Shown here piece after piece: positions 1 to 10,353 of a stretch of DNA of 37,258 bases (its first letter is position 1; every line of letters starts with the position of its first letter). This DNA comes from CBDUEV01 sp965366365 (lineage in GTDB: Bacteria; Actinomycetota; Acidimicrobiia; Spongiisociales; JAENVV01). The notes under the pieces are model-generated. The model was not told the DNA's origin. It was given only the letters and a program-made list of their open reading frames with translations, and did no database searches. The stretch is taken from the NCBI GenBank assembly GCA_965366365.1, contig CBDUEV010000025.1, forward strand, positions 1-37,258, given 5' to 3'. The position numbers and the translations under genes were made by a program.

Positions 1-875
1 GCGACGAGACCGGACTGGCCATCTCGGCGGGTGTGGCTTCGACCAAGTTCCTCGCCAAGGTGGCGTCGCAGGTCGCCAAGCCCGATGGGTGCATCGTCGT
101 GGACCCGGAGCGAGAGTTGGAGTTCCTGCATCCTCTCCCGGTAGAGCTGATGTGGGGAGTCGGCCCGGTGACCAAGGCAACGCTGGCCGACCTTGGAGTG
201 ACCACGATCGGTCAACTGGCCGAACTGGACGGCGCCACCGCGCAGAGCAGGGTGGGCCGGCATCGTTTCGGACACCTGGCTGCACTGGCCCGGAACCAGG
301 ATTCTCGGCCGGTGGTGAGACGGCGAAGGGCCGGATCGGTGGGAGCCCAGTCGGCGTTCGGGAGTCGCGACCAGTCCACGGAGCGGTTTCGCGAGGTGTT
401 GCAGGGTTTGGCCGAGCGGGTCGGATCGAGGCTGCGCGCCAAGCTACGGGCGGGAAGAACCGTCACGGTCCGGGTCCGGTTCGGAGACATGGCGGCCGTG
501 ACCCGCAGCCGCACCCTTCCCCAACCGGTTTCTGCCACCACCGCTCTCTTTCGCATCGCCTGGGACCTCGCTCAGTCCGGGATGGAGGCTGCCGAAGGTC
601 GCCCCGTCAATCTGTTCGGGATCTCCGTCTCCAACCTGGAGACCGAGCCGGCCATCCAACTGGAGCTGGCGCTCGACGAGGGAGACCTTCTCAGGGCGGG
701 TAGCGCCGCCGCGGCGGCCCGAGAAGCGTTGGATGCCTCCGTCGACGACCTCAGGGGCCGGTTCGGGAAAGGAGCGGTGGTAGCCGCCTCGCTGCTTGGC
801 GGAGGCGGCGGGGTTCCCGACCAGTTCCGCGAACTCGCCGAGTTCAGAGAGGCGGACGACGACGAAGGCGAGTGA
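1..875 (+). CDS. dinB: DNA polymerase IV (Y-family), 5' end cut by window
   Basis: This is the C-terminal part of a translesion DNA polymerase that copies past lesions at low fidelity. The frame is open to the window edge (first full codon at base 3), so the N-terminal palm with the metal-binding aspartates lies outside. What is visible begins at the conserved Y-family stretch SAGVASTKFLAKVAS, followed by the thumb with a helix-hairpin-helix-like GVGPVTKATLADLG and then the little-finger domain. Near the end, QLELAL sits where the beta-clamp-binding motif (QLxLF in the family) is expected, so clamp binding may be weaker than usual. The tail is glycine-rich and then acidic. Only 54 nt separate it from kbl, but a promoter-like box precedes kbl, so co-transcription is not assured. 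Confidence 0.9.
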   Translation, partial: DETGLAISAGVASTKFLAKVASQVAKPDGCIVVDPERELEFLHPLPVELMWGVGPVTKATLADLGVTTIGQLAELDGATAQSRVGRHRFGHLAALARNQDSRPVVRRRRAGSVGAQSAFGSRDQSTERFREVLQGLAERVGSRLRAKLRAGRTVTVRVRFGDMAAVTRSRTLPQPVSATTALFRIAWDLAQSGMEAAEGRPVNLFGISVSNLETEPAIQLELALDEGDLLRAGSAAAAAREALDASVDDLRGRFGKGAVVAASLLGGGGGVPDQFRELAEFREADDDEGE

Positions 876-916
876 ACTGGGTTTCGGTGCGGGGGAGTTC
901 CGGCACCGGGCATGAG

Positions 917-922
917 TAGCCT
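917..922 (+). promoter_or_regulatory. -10 box (TAGCCT) for a leaderless kbl transcript
   Basis: TAGCCT lies 7 nt before the ATG at 930, the spacing of a leaderless actinobacterial transcript. No good Shine-Dalgarno sequence precedes that ATG and no clear -35 is seen. Confidence 0.4.
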
Positions 923-929
923 CTACCTC

Positions 930-2120
930 ATGAACGACCGCTATCTCGAGTACCTCACCTCTCAGCTCGCCGATCTCCGCGCCGAAGGCTTGGAGAAGGT
1001 CGAGCGCGTCATCGAATCACCCCAGGACGCCATCATCACGTTGGAGGACGGGCGCCGGGTCATCAACCTGTGCGCCAACAACTATCTCGGCCTGGCCAAC
1101 CACAATCGGGTGATCGAGAGCTCGCACCGGGCCATCGACCGCTTCGGATACGGTGTCGCCTCGGTCCGATTCATCTGTGGAACGCAGACCCTTCATACGG
1201 CGCTCGAAGAGCGGATCTCCGAGTTCTTGGGGGTAGAAGCGGCGATTCTGTATTCGTCGTGCTTCGATGCCAATACCGGCCTGTTCGAAACGTTGCTGGG
1301 CGAAGAAGACGCCATCATCTCGGACGCGCTCAACCACGCCTCGATCATCGACGGCGTGCGACTGTGCAAGGCTGCTCGCTACCGGTACGCCAACAACGAC
1401 ATGGCCGATCTCGAACGACAGCTGGCCGTGGCTTCCGATGCCCGTTTCCGACTCATCGCCACCGACGGAGTCTTCTCGATGGACGGCGTGATCGCCGACC
1501 TCGAAGGTATCTGCGACCTGGCCGACCGTTACGACGCCATGGTGATGGTGGACGACTCCCATGCCGTGGGATTCGTCGGTGAACGAGGCGCCGGCACGCC
1601 CGAACTGTTGGGGGTGGAAGACCGCATCACGCTGCGGACCGGAACGCTCGGAAAGGCACTCGGCGGGGCGTCGGGTGGGTACACGGCGGGTCCGGCGCCC
1701 ATCATCGATTGGCTACGCCAACGTTCCCGGCCATACCTGTTCTCGAACAGTCTGACCCCCATGATCGCCAGTACGTCCCTCGAGGTGCTCGACTTCCTGG
1801 AGGAATCGGGCGATCTGCGCGAGCGATTGGCGGAGAACGGCCGGTACTTCCGGGAGCGTATGACGGCACTGGGCTTCACGCTGACCGGCGCCGACCACCC
1901 GATCATTCCTGTGCTGTTGGGTGACGCCAAGGTGGCGACCGAGATGGCCAACCGGCTCCTCGACGAGGGTGTGTACGTGATCGGTTTTTCGTTCCCGGTG
2001 GTGCCCCGCGGGCAGGCGCGCATTCGCACGCAGATGTCGGCCGCCCACACGCGAGCCCACCTCGACCAAGCCATCGAAGGCTTCGCCACCGTCGGCCGGG
2101 CAATGGGCGTCATCTCGTGA
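930..2120 (+). CDS. kbl: glycine C-acetyltransferase (2-amino-3-ketobutyrate CoA ligase)
   Basis: This PLP enzyme cleaves 2-amino-3-ketobutyrate with CoA into glycine and acetyl-CoA, the second step of threonine breakdown, in the cytosol. It belongs to the alpha-oxoamine synthase family: NLCANNYLGLANH near the N-terminus, the VDDSHAVGF aspartate/histidine motif, and the PLP lysine in TGTLGKALGG (about residue 242). The start at 930 gives 396 residues, close to E. coli Kbl (398), and aligns its N-terminus without gaps. An in-frame ATG at 912 would add six residues but has only a distant GGGGGAG. The stop overlaps the tdh start by four bases (GTGA), so kbl-tdh is a translationally coupled operon. 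Confidence 0.93.
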   Translation: MNDRYLEYLTSQLADLRAEGLEKVERVIESPQDAIITLEDGRRVINLCANNYLGLANHNRVIESSHRAIDRFGYGVASVRFICGTQTLHTALEERISEFLGVEAAILYSSCFDANTGLFETLLGEEDAIISDALNHASIIDGVRLCKAARYRYANNDMADLERQLAVASDARFRLIATDGVFSMDGVIADLEGICDLADRYDAMVMVDDSHAVGFVGERGAGTPELLGVEDRITLRTGTLGKALGGASGGYTAGPAPIIDWLRQRSRPYLFSNSLTPMIASTSLEVLDFLEESGDLRERLAENGRYFRERMTALGFTLTGADHPIIPVLLGDAKVATEMANRLLDEGVYVIGFSFPVVPRGQARIRTQMSAAHTRAHLDQAIEGFATVGRAMGVIS

Positions 2121-3160
2121 CGGTGCCCCCCACGATGCCGGCCCTCGTGAAGTCGAGAGGCGAGCCGGGGCTGTGGTTGGAAGAGATCCCCGTCCCGGAA
2201 GTCGGGCACAACGACGTGCTCATCGAGGTCCAACAGATGTCGGTGTGCGGCACGGATCTCCACATACGGACGTGGGACCCGTGGGCGGCGTCGACGGTGC
2301 CGGTCGGCATGGCCGTTGGCCACGAGTACATGGGGCGGATCGTCCAGGTCGGCTCCGAGGTGACCGGCGTCGAGGTCGGCCAGCGGGTGTCCGGTGAAGG
2401 TCACGTGACCTGTGGTCACTGCCGGAATTGCCGAGCAGGGCGGAGGCATTTCTGTCGCAACACGGCAGGCGTTGGGGTGAACCGGCCAGGAGCGTTCGCC
2501 CGGTACCTGGCGCTCCCGGCGGTGAACGCCTTTCCGCTCCCCGACGACATCGAAGATGACGTGGCGACCATCCTCGACCCCTTCGGCAACGCCACCCACA
2601 CCGCCCTCGCTTTCAGTCTGGTCGGTGAAGACGTGTTGGTGACCGGGGCCGGTCCGATCGGACTGATGGCTGCGGCCATTGCCAGACATGTGGGCGCTCG
2701 CCACGTGGTGATCACCGACCTCAACGCCTACCGGCTCTCCCTGGCCCGCACGCTGGGGGTGGAGCGGCCCGTCGAGGTCGGCACCGAGAGCCTGGAAGAC
2801 GTGATGGTGGAATTGGGAATGAACGAGGGGTTCGACGTGGGGATGGAGATGTCAGGCAGTCCCCAGGCGCTGCGCGACATGCTCCACGTCATGAATCACG
2901 GATCCAATGTGGCTTTACTCGGCATACCCCCGACCGAGGCGCCCATCGACTGGAACGATGTGATCTTCAAGGGACTCACCCTGCAGGGGATCTACGGTCG
3001 CCTCATGTTCGAGACCTGGTACAAGATGGTCGCCCTCCTGCAAGGCGGCCTGGATATCCGCCCGGTGATCACCCACCGGTTCCCGTTCGAGAAGTTCGAC
3101 GAGGCGTTCGATATCGCCGAATCCCACGAGGCCGGGAAGGTCATTCTCAGCTTCGCCTGA
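2117..3160 (+). CDS. tdh: L-threonine 3-dehydrogenase
   Basis: This zinc-dependent medium-chain dehydrogenase oxidises threonine to 2-amino-3-ketobutyrate with NAD+ and feeds Kbl. Catalytic zinc ligands are Cys44 and His69/Glu70 (GHEYMG). A structural zinc site is formed by Cys99, 102, 105 and 113 (CGHCRNCRAGRRHFC). The His in GEGHVTCGHC is characteristic of true threonine dehydrogenases and separates it from sorbitol or alcohol dehydrogenases. The Rossmann motif GAGPIG is at residues 177-182. At 347 residues it is the usual family length. The GTG start overlaps the kbl stop, and the pair forms a complete threonine-to-glycine route. Confidence 0.95.
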   Translation: MTVPPTMPALVKSRGEPGLWLEEIPVPEVGHNDVLIEVQQMSVCGTDLHIRTWDPWAASTVPVGMAVGHEYMGRIVQVGSEVTGVEVGQRVSGEGHVTCGHCRNCRAGRRHFCRNTAGVGVNRPGAFARYLALPAVNAFPLPDDIEDDVATILDPFGNATHTALAFSLVGEDVLVTGAGPIGLMAAAIARHVGARHVVITDLNAYRLSLARTLGVERPVEVGTESLEDVMVELGMNEGFDVGMEMSGSPQALRDMLHVMNHGSNVALLGIPPTEAPIDWNDVIFKGLTLQGIYGRLMFETWYKMVALLQGGLDIRPVITHRFPFEKFDEAFDIAESHEAGKVILSFA

Positions 3161-3200
3161 CCGACCGCTCGGCTCGGTTTCTCCGTTCTGTGGGCTGGTA

Positions 3201-3218
3201 GACCCCATGGGCGGGGTC
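3201..3218. terminator. hairpin between convergent tdh and acnA
   Basis: GACCCC and GGGGTC form a 6-bp stem with a 6-nt loop in the 88-nt gap between two convergent genes. A small AACCC/GGGTT inverted repeat follows at 3222-3232. There is no T-run, so a role as a bidirectional terminator is only plausible. Confidence 0.3.
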
Positions 3219-3248
3219 AGGAACCCTGGGTTGAGCCCGGCGCGCCGG

Positions 3249-5984
<2,736 letters not shown>

Positions 5985-6014
5985 GGCGGGTCCTCAATTC
6001 ATCGTCTGGTTCGG

Positions 6015-6045
6015 ATTGTACCGCTGACATGCGTGACCACGTCAG
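6015..6045 (-). promoter_or_regulatory. acnA promoter (CTGACG-19-TACAAT)
   Basis: On the minus strand a TACAAT -10 (6015-6020) is preceded 19 nt upstream by CTGACG (6040-6045), about 30 nt before the acnA start. A TGAC-CAC-GTCA inverted repeat overlaps the -35 region. The spacer is longer than the usual 17, but tRNA-Ala in this window has the same arrangement. Confidence 0.45.
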
Positions 6046-6123
6046 GAGGCAAGCAGGGGCAAGAGTGGTGCTTCTTTCGATGTGGGTGATCTTCTCGGGG
6101 GTTTGCCGAAATGACAAAAGGAC

Positions 6124-6152
6124 TTGACTTGGTATCAAGTTCACTTTACATT
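6124..6152 (+). promoter_or_regulatory. promoter with internal operator for the membrane protein/XRE pair
   Basis: TTGACT (6124-6129) and TACATT (6147-6152) are spaced by 17 nt, a good sigma-70-type promoter. Between them lies the near-palindrome ACTTG-GTAT-CAAGT (6127-6140), and CAAGTT recurs at about 6162. A palindrome overlapping the -35 and spacer suggests autorepression by the XRE protein encoded two genes on. Confidence 0.6.
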
Positions 6153-6198
6153 GCCGGATGTCAAGTTGTCTGTACACGTCACCCGAGAGAGGCAGAAC

Positions 6199-6603
6199 AT
6201 GAAGAACGAAACGGTCGCGACTCGTCGGATCATGAAGCGCTACAACACCGAGGTTGGGATCGCCATGGCGACCTACTCCGTGCTGTTGGTTGGCGCCTTG
6301 GTCCTGGCGGAGCAGCAGCAGTCGACCCCGGTCAAGGTGCTACTCGCCCTCGTGCCGGTCGTGCCCCTGGTGTTCGTCGTACTGTCGGCGATCCGCGCCT
6401 ATCGCCAGTCCGACGAGTTCATGCAACGGGTTCTCGCCGAAGCCGGAGCGGTCGCCTTCGCGGTGATGCTGATCGGGGCGGCGGCAGTCGGCATGCTGGG
6501 CGTTCTCGTCGAACTACCCGGCGTGGCAGGTTTCTTCGTGTTCGCCCTGGGCATGATGGCCTACCTGCTGGCGAGTGCGCTTCTCATGCGCCGCCGAGCA
6601 TGA
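6199..6603 (+). CDS. small four-helix membrane protein paired with an XRE regulator
   Basis: I do not recognise a named family with certainty. The 134-residue protein begins with a basic cytosolic stretch, then shows about four hydrophobic segments in two pairs, roughly residues 22-36, 42-59, 74-94 and 104-126, and ends with a positively charged MRRRA tail. The start at 6199 has GAGAGG six bases upstream; an earlier in-frame ATG at 6124 lies inside the promoter and is rejected. The stop overlaps the XRE gene start as ATGA. Membrane protein plus small XRE repressor pairs of this layout are common in bacteria, where the membrane partner is often proposed to tune the regulator. That role is inferred here. 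Confidence 0.75.
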   Translation: MKNETVATRRIMKRYNTEVGIAMATYSVLLVGALVLAEQQQSTPVKVLLALVPVVPLVFVVLSAIRAYRQSDEFMQRVLAEAGAVAFAVMLIGAAAVGMLGVLVELPGVAGFFVFALGMMAYLLASALLMRRRA

Positions 6604-6812
6604 AGAACCGCGTCAAGGAACTCCGGGTGAGCCGCGATTGGACCCAGGTCGACCTCGCCGAGCAACTCGGGGTGTCTCGTCAGTCCGTGGTGTCGATCGA
6701 GCGAGGCAAACACGATCCCAGCCTCACTCTTGCCTTCCGGATCGCCGAGGTGTTCGACACCCGAATCGAGGACGTGTTCTCGCCGGCGGTCGACGAGGTC
6801 AGCGGGCGCTGA
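6600..6812 (+). CDS. XRE-family helix-turn-helix transcriptional regulator
   Basis: This 70-residue protein is almost entirely one XRE DNA-binding domain of the compact Cro/YozG-like type: VKELRVSRDWTQVDLAEQLG, then the recognition helix SRQSVVSIERGKHDPSL, then AFRIAEVFDTRIEDVF. It has no sensor domain, so any signal probably comes from the co-encoded membrane protein. It overlaps that gene by four bases. The likely target is the palindrome in the promoter at 6124-6152. Its last 14 bases overlap the 3' end of the convergent SufR-like gene, so the two transcripts are antisense there. Confidence 0.85.
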   Translation: MKNRVKELRVSRDWTQVDLAEQLGVSRQSVVSIERGKHDPSLTLAFRIAEVFDTRIEDVFSPAVDEVSGR

Positions 6813-7518
6813 TCCTGACCTCGGTGACGCAATCCTCGTCGGCGGTGGCGTGCGGTGTCAGGGTGGGGCGGCACGCCGGATCGATCGACTCCATGAGCCC
6901 TACCACCAAGCCCTGGTCGAGCGCACACACCACCTCGGGATGGCTGACGGCGGTCTCACCGAACGGGCAATGGTTCGTGAGGAGCCGGGACGAGTCGACA
7001 TCGGCGGAAATGCCGAATCCGACACCGGTCATGGCGCCGACGACCGCTCGAACCGCTCCTTCGAAACCAGGATCGTCCGGCACTCCTATCTCCGCGGCGA
7101 GGTTCCGACCATATGCCCGCCCAACGTCACGCGCTACTTCGGAGACGTTGTCGGGAGCCACCTGCTCGAGCACTTTCAGGAGCAGGTCCGAGAGCAGATC
7201 GGGTTGCCGAGCCGGGAAATGAACGTCGATGACTTTGCTGGTGGCCGTGTACCACTTGGCGGGGCGGCCGGCTCCGGGGCCTGCTTTTCCCTCGGCGCGA
7301 CGGGTGGTCACCTCTACGTAACCGTCCTCGGCGAGACGATCGAGATGGTGGCGGGCGACGTTGGAGTGGATGCCGAACAGCTCGGAGACGGTGGAGGCGG
7401 TCAGCCCGTTCGGAGCCTGCCGCACTGCGATGTAGACGCCCCGGCGGGTGGGGTCACCAAGCGCGGACGTCAGGTCTCCGATCGAGCGGTTGAGGGCTTG
7501 GCTATCGAGCGTGGTCAT
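6799..7518 (-). CDS. ArsR/SufR-like winged-helix regulator with cysteine-rich C-terminus
   Basis: Residues about 10-95 form a winged helix-turn-helix (LTSALGDPTRRGVY, then VSELFGIHSNVARHHLDRLAEDGYVE). The C-terminal half carries a CPFGE motif, a HPEVVC motif and two later cysteines near CRPTLTPH and DEDC, a layout close to SufR-type repressors, whose C-terminal cysteines hold an Fe-S cluster. The cysteine spacings here are roughly 13, 17 and 13 residues, not identical to cyanobacterial SufR, so cluster binding is inferred. The gene is divergent from mrp, an Fe-S carrier, which supports a role in sensing Fe-S status. Its start at 7518 leaves an 82-nt shared control region. It could instead sense another ligand. 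Confidence 0.75.
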   Translation of the reverse strand: MTTLDSQALNRSIGDLTSALGDPTRRGVYIAVRQAPNGLTASTVSELFGIHSNVARHHLDRLAEDGYVEVTTRRAEGKAGPGAGRPAKWYTATSKVIDVHFPARQPDLLSDLLLKVLEQVAPDNVSEVARDVGRAYGRNLAAEIGVPDDPGFEGAVRAVVGAMTGVGFGISADVDSSRLLTNHCPFGETAVSHPEVVCALDQGLVVGLMESIDPACRPTLTPHATADEDCVTEVRISAR

Positions 7519-7538
7519 CGCGGTACCAACCGGTTTCG

Positions 7539-7561
7539 TGGTGGGACACCATCACTATAGT
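7539..7561. promoter_or_regulatory. shared control region between the SufR-like gene and mrp
   Basis: The divergent gap holds an inverted repeat TGGTG-GGA-CACCA (7539-7551) followed by the 8-bp palindrome ACTATAGT (7554-7561). The palindrome contains a TATAGT -10 box on both strands. A regulator bound here could control both genes. No TTG-type -35 is clear on either strand. Confidence 0.35.
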
Positions 7562-7600
7562 TTCCATGTCCTTCTATCCACTGTCTGCATAGGGAAATCC

Positions 7601-8689
7601 ATGGCCGACTCCGCCGCCGTTCAAGAAGCCATCGCTGCCGTCGAGGATCCGCTCCTTCACCGCTCGCTCGGCGAGCTGGGGATGGTCCGGGACCTGAAGG
7701 TGGGTCGAAGGGGGGCGGTGGACGTCCGCCTGGGAGCCGTGGTGCCTGACCACCCCAGCCACCAGACCATTCGCGATCGCGTGATCGAGGCCGTCGGCGC
7801 CCTGGATGGCGTGAAGTCGGTGACGGTGGGCTTCGAACTGATGACCGACAGCGATCGGCAGATGCTCATGGAGCGACTCGTTCCGGAGAAGAAGGTGATC
7901 GGCGCGAGCGCCTCCCGGACCAGGGTGATCGGGATCGCCTCCGGAAAGGGAGGCGTCGGCAAGTCGTCGGTGACCAGCAATCTGGCCGTCACCCTCGCCG
8001 CGCTGGGTCACTCCGTCGGCGTCATCGACGCCGACGTGTGGGGTTTCTCGATCCCGCGCATGTTGGGCGCCGGTCCGTCGCCGGTGGTGATCCACGAGTC
8101 GATCATTCCCCCGGAAGCACATGGGGTGAAGGTCATGTCGATGGACTTCTTCGTCGGCGATCAACAGGCGGTGATCTGGCGGGGCCCGATGCTGCACAAA
8201 GCCATCGAGCAGTTCTTGACCGATGTCTTCTGGGACGATCCCGATTTCCTGCTCATCGACATGCCTCCCGGCACTGGCGACATCGCCATCTCCCTGTCGC
8301 AGTTCCTCCCCCGAGCCCAGATGCTGGTGGTCACCACGCCCCAGCCAACCGCGCAGCGGGTGGCCAAGCGCGCCGCCCTCATGGCCGAAAAGGTCAACCA
8401 GGAGGTGATGGCCATCGTCGAGAACATGTCCTGGTTCACGGGCGACGACGGCAAGCGCTACGAAATCTTCGGGTCCGGAGGCGGCCAGGCTCTCGCCACC
8501 GAATTGGGGATTCCGCTGGTGGCCCAGATCCCACTGCTGCCGGTGATGCGCGCGGGCGCCGACGACGGTCGGCCGCTGGCGGTGGTCGCCCCCGACAGTG
8601 AGGCTGCGCAGGCGTTCTCCGCCTTGGCCAAGGCGGTCATCGAGCTGCGGCCGCGGGTGAGAACCCACCCCGAACTGGTGATCACCTAG
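7601..8689 (+). CDS. mrp: Mrp/NBP35-family Fe-S cluster carrier ATPase
   Basis: Mrp/ApbC proteins are cytosolic P-loop ATPases that carry or insert Fe-S clusters. The 362-residue protein has an N-terminal MIP18/DUF59 domain (about residues 8-80) and a C-terminal deviant Walker A ATPase with GKGGVGKS at 115-122 (both lysines present), plus DMPPGTGDI. The CxxC motif that usually follows VENMS in E. coli Mrp is absent; VENMSWFTGDDGKRYEIFG is present instead, as I recall for actinobacterial homologues. The start has AGGGAA five bases upstream. It is divergent from the SufR-like gene and is followed after 8 nt by the ThDP enzyme, whose AGGAGG site overlaps the mrp stop. Confidence 0.92.
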   Translation: MADSAAVQEAIAAVEDPLLHRSLGELGMVRDLKVGRRGAVDVRLGAVVPDHPSHQTIRDRVIEAVGALDGVKSVTVGFELMTDSDRQMLMERLVPEKKVIGASASRTRVIGIASGKGGVGKSSVTSNLAVTLAALGHSVGVIDADVWGFSIPRMLGAGPSPVVIHESIIPPEAHGVKVMSMDFFVGDQQAVIWRGPMLHKAIEQFLTDVFWDDPDFLLIDMPPGTGDIAISLSQFLPRAQMLVVTTPQPTAQRVAKRAALMAEKVNQEVMAIVENMSWFTGDDGKRYEIFGSGGGQALATELGIPLVAQIPLLPVMRAGADDGRPLAVVAPDSEAAQAFSALAKAVIELRPRVRTHPELVIT

Positions 8690-8697
8690 GAGGGCGT

Positions 8698-10320
8698 GTG
8701 GCCAAGATCCACGGCGGACAAATCGTTGCCCGGGCACTCAAAGCCGAAGGCGTCGATACGCTCTTCACCCTGACCGGAGGCCACATCGTCCCCATCCTGG
8801 ACGGCTGCGTGCAGGAGGGCATCGCGGTGGTGGATGTTCGCCACGAACAAGCGGCCGCCCACGCCGCCGAGGCCTACAGCCGGCTGACCGGCCGCCTGGG
8901 GGTGGCGGCCGTGACGGCGGGCCCGGGCGTCACCGACGCCGTCACCGGGGTCGCCAACGCCTGGTTTTCGCAGACACCGATGCTGCTCATCGGCGGTCGA
9001 CACTTCATTCGCCAGGAGCTGATGGGCGGTTTGCAGGAGATGGACCATCCCCGGCTCTTCGAATCGATCACGGCCTTCCGCGCCACGGTCTGGGAGACCA
9101 ACCGGCTGGCGGACTATGTGGCCACGGCGGCCCGTCACGCTTTCGCCGGGCGCGGAGCACCCACCTTCTTGGATATCCCGATGGACGTGCAGTTCGACAT
9201 GGTGGAGGAGGATGCGATCCATTGGCCCGAGTCGTATCGCTCAGGCGGCGAACACGGCGTGACCGAAGAGCAGCTGGCGGAGATCGTGGAGCTCCTCGCC
9301 CGGGCCGAGCGTCCGGTGCTGTTCGGCGGCGGAGGTCTGCGCGGGGACGGAGACGCCCTACGCCGGGTGGCCGAGTCCCTCCAGTCGCCGGTGTATCTCA
9401 ACAGCCGCGGGCGGGGTTCGCTCCCTCACGGCCACCGGCTGCTCGGCAACCGGACGCGTTCGGCAGCCTTTGCCCAAGCCGATCTCGTCCTCGCCCTCGG
9501 GGTCGATTGGGACTTCAGGACGGGGTACGGACGCAAGATCAATCCAGACGCCACGGTGATCCAGGTAGACGCCAACCCGACCATGATCGGCTGGAATCGC
9601 GCCGCCCACCACGGTCTGGTCGCCGATCCTGACACGCTCCTCCGCCAGCTCGCCAAGGAGTCCGAACGATTCGCAGGCGAGGCCGAATGGGCGGCCGGAA
9701 TCAGCGAACAAGAAGCGGCTGCCAGAGGCGAGCTGGAGGCGGAGGCCTCCTCGGGGGCGATCCCCATCACGCCGAACAGGTTCGGTCGCGAGGTCGCCGA
9801 GTTCTTCGGGCCTGATGCGGTTTTGGCGGTGGACGGGGGCGACATCGTCTCGACCACGGCGCGGTGGCTACAGACATCCACCGCGGGTCACCTCCTCGAC
9901 CCCGGCCCTTTCGGGACGCTCGGCACAGGCGCGCCGTTCGCCATCGCCGCCCAGGTGGCCTTCCCCCAGAAGCGGGTGGGCATCGTCTACGGCGACGGGG
10001 GATTCGGGTTCAACGGCATGGAATACGACACGATGGTGCGTCTGGGACTCCCCATCATCGGGGTGATCGGCAACGATGGCGTCTGGAGCAACATCAAGAC
10101 CTTCCATCGCGCCTTCTATCCAGACCGGCTCGTGGCAACCGATCTCGGGGTGCAGCGGTACGACAGGATGGTTGAGGGCTTGGGAGGGCATGGGGAGTTC
10201 GTGACCGACCCCGACGAAATCCGACCCGCCCTCGAGCGGGCGGCGTCCAGTGGCCTACCGTCGCTCGTCAACGTGCATATCGCCGAGACGGTTCGGATGA
10301 GCAGCAACTACAGCCAGTAG
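8698..10320 (+). CDS. thiamine diphosphate-dependent enzyme (acetolactate synthase/2-hydroxyacyl-CoA lyase-like)
   Basis: The three-domain layout of the ThDP decarboxylase/ligase family is complete in 540 residues: an N-terminal pyrimidine-binding domain with the catalytic glutamate in RHEQAAAHAAEAY (Glu50), a central domain (about 190-330), and a C-terminal pyrophosphate domain with YGDGGFGFN and the ligand Asn in GVIGNDGVW. The exact reaction is not fixed by sequence reading. 2-Hydroxyacyl-CoA lyase, oxalyl-CoA decarboxylase-like and acetolactate synthase-like enzymes share this layout, and no small regulatory subunit follows, which argues against biosynthetic IlvB. The GTG start has a strong AGGAGG, and tight coupling to mrp suggests co-expression. 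Confidence 0.85.
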   Translation: MAKIHGGQIVARALKAEGVDTLFTLTGGHIVPILDGCVQEGIAVVDVRHEQAAAHAAEAYSRLTGRLGVAAVTAGPGVTDAVTGVANAWFSQTPMLLIGGRHFIRQELMGGLQEMDHPRLFESITAFRATVWETNRLADYVATAARHAFAGRGAPTFLDIPMDVQFDMVEEDAIHWPESYRSGGEHGVTEEQLAEIVELLARAERPVLFGGGGLRGDGDALRRVAESLQSPVYLNSRGRGSLPHGHRLLGNRTRSAAFAQADLVLALGVDWDFRTGYGRKINPDATVIQVDANPTMIGWNRAAHHGLVADPDTLLRQLAKESERFAGEAEWAAGISEQEAAARGELEAEASSGAIPITPNRFGREVAEFFGPDAVLAVDGGDIVSTTARWLQTSTAGHLLDPGPFGTLGTGAPFAIAAQVAFPQKRVGIVYGDGGFGFNGMEYDTMVRLGLPIIGVIGNDGVWSNIKTFHRAFYPDRLVATDLGVQRYDRMVEGLGGHGEFVTDPDEIRPALERAASSGLPSLVNVHIAETVRMSSNYSQ

Positions 10321-10353
10321 CGCGCGGTCGATTCTGGCGGCGGTCTGCCCGGG

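Noticed and set aside
1529..2704. A 391-codon minus-strand frame over kbl and tdh
   Set aside because: It is His/Arg-rich without motifs, and both opposite-strand genes are certain.
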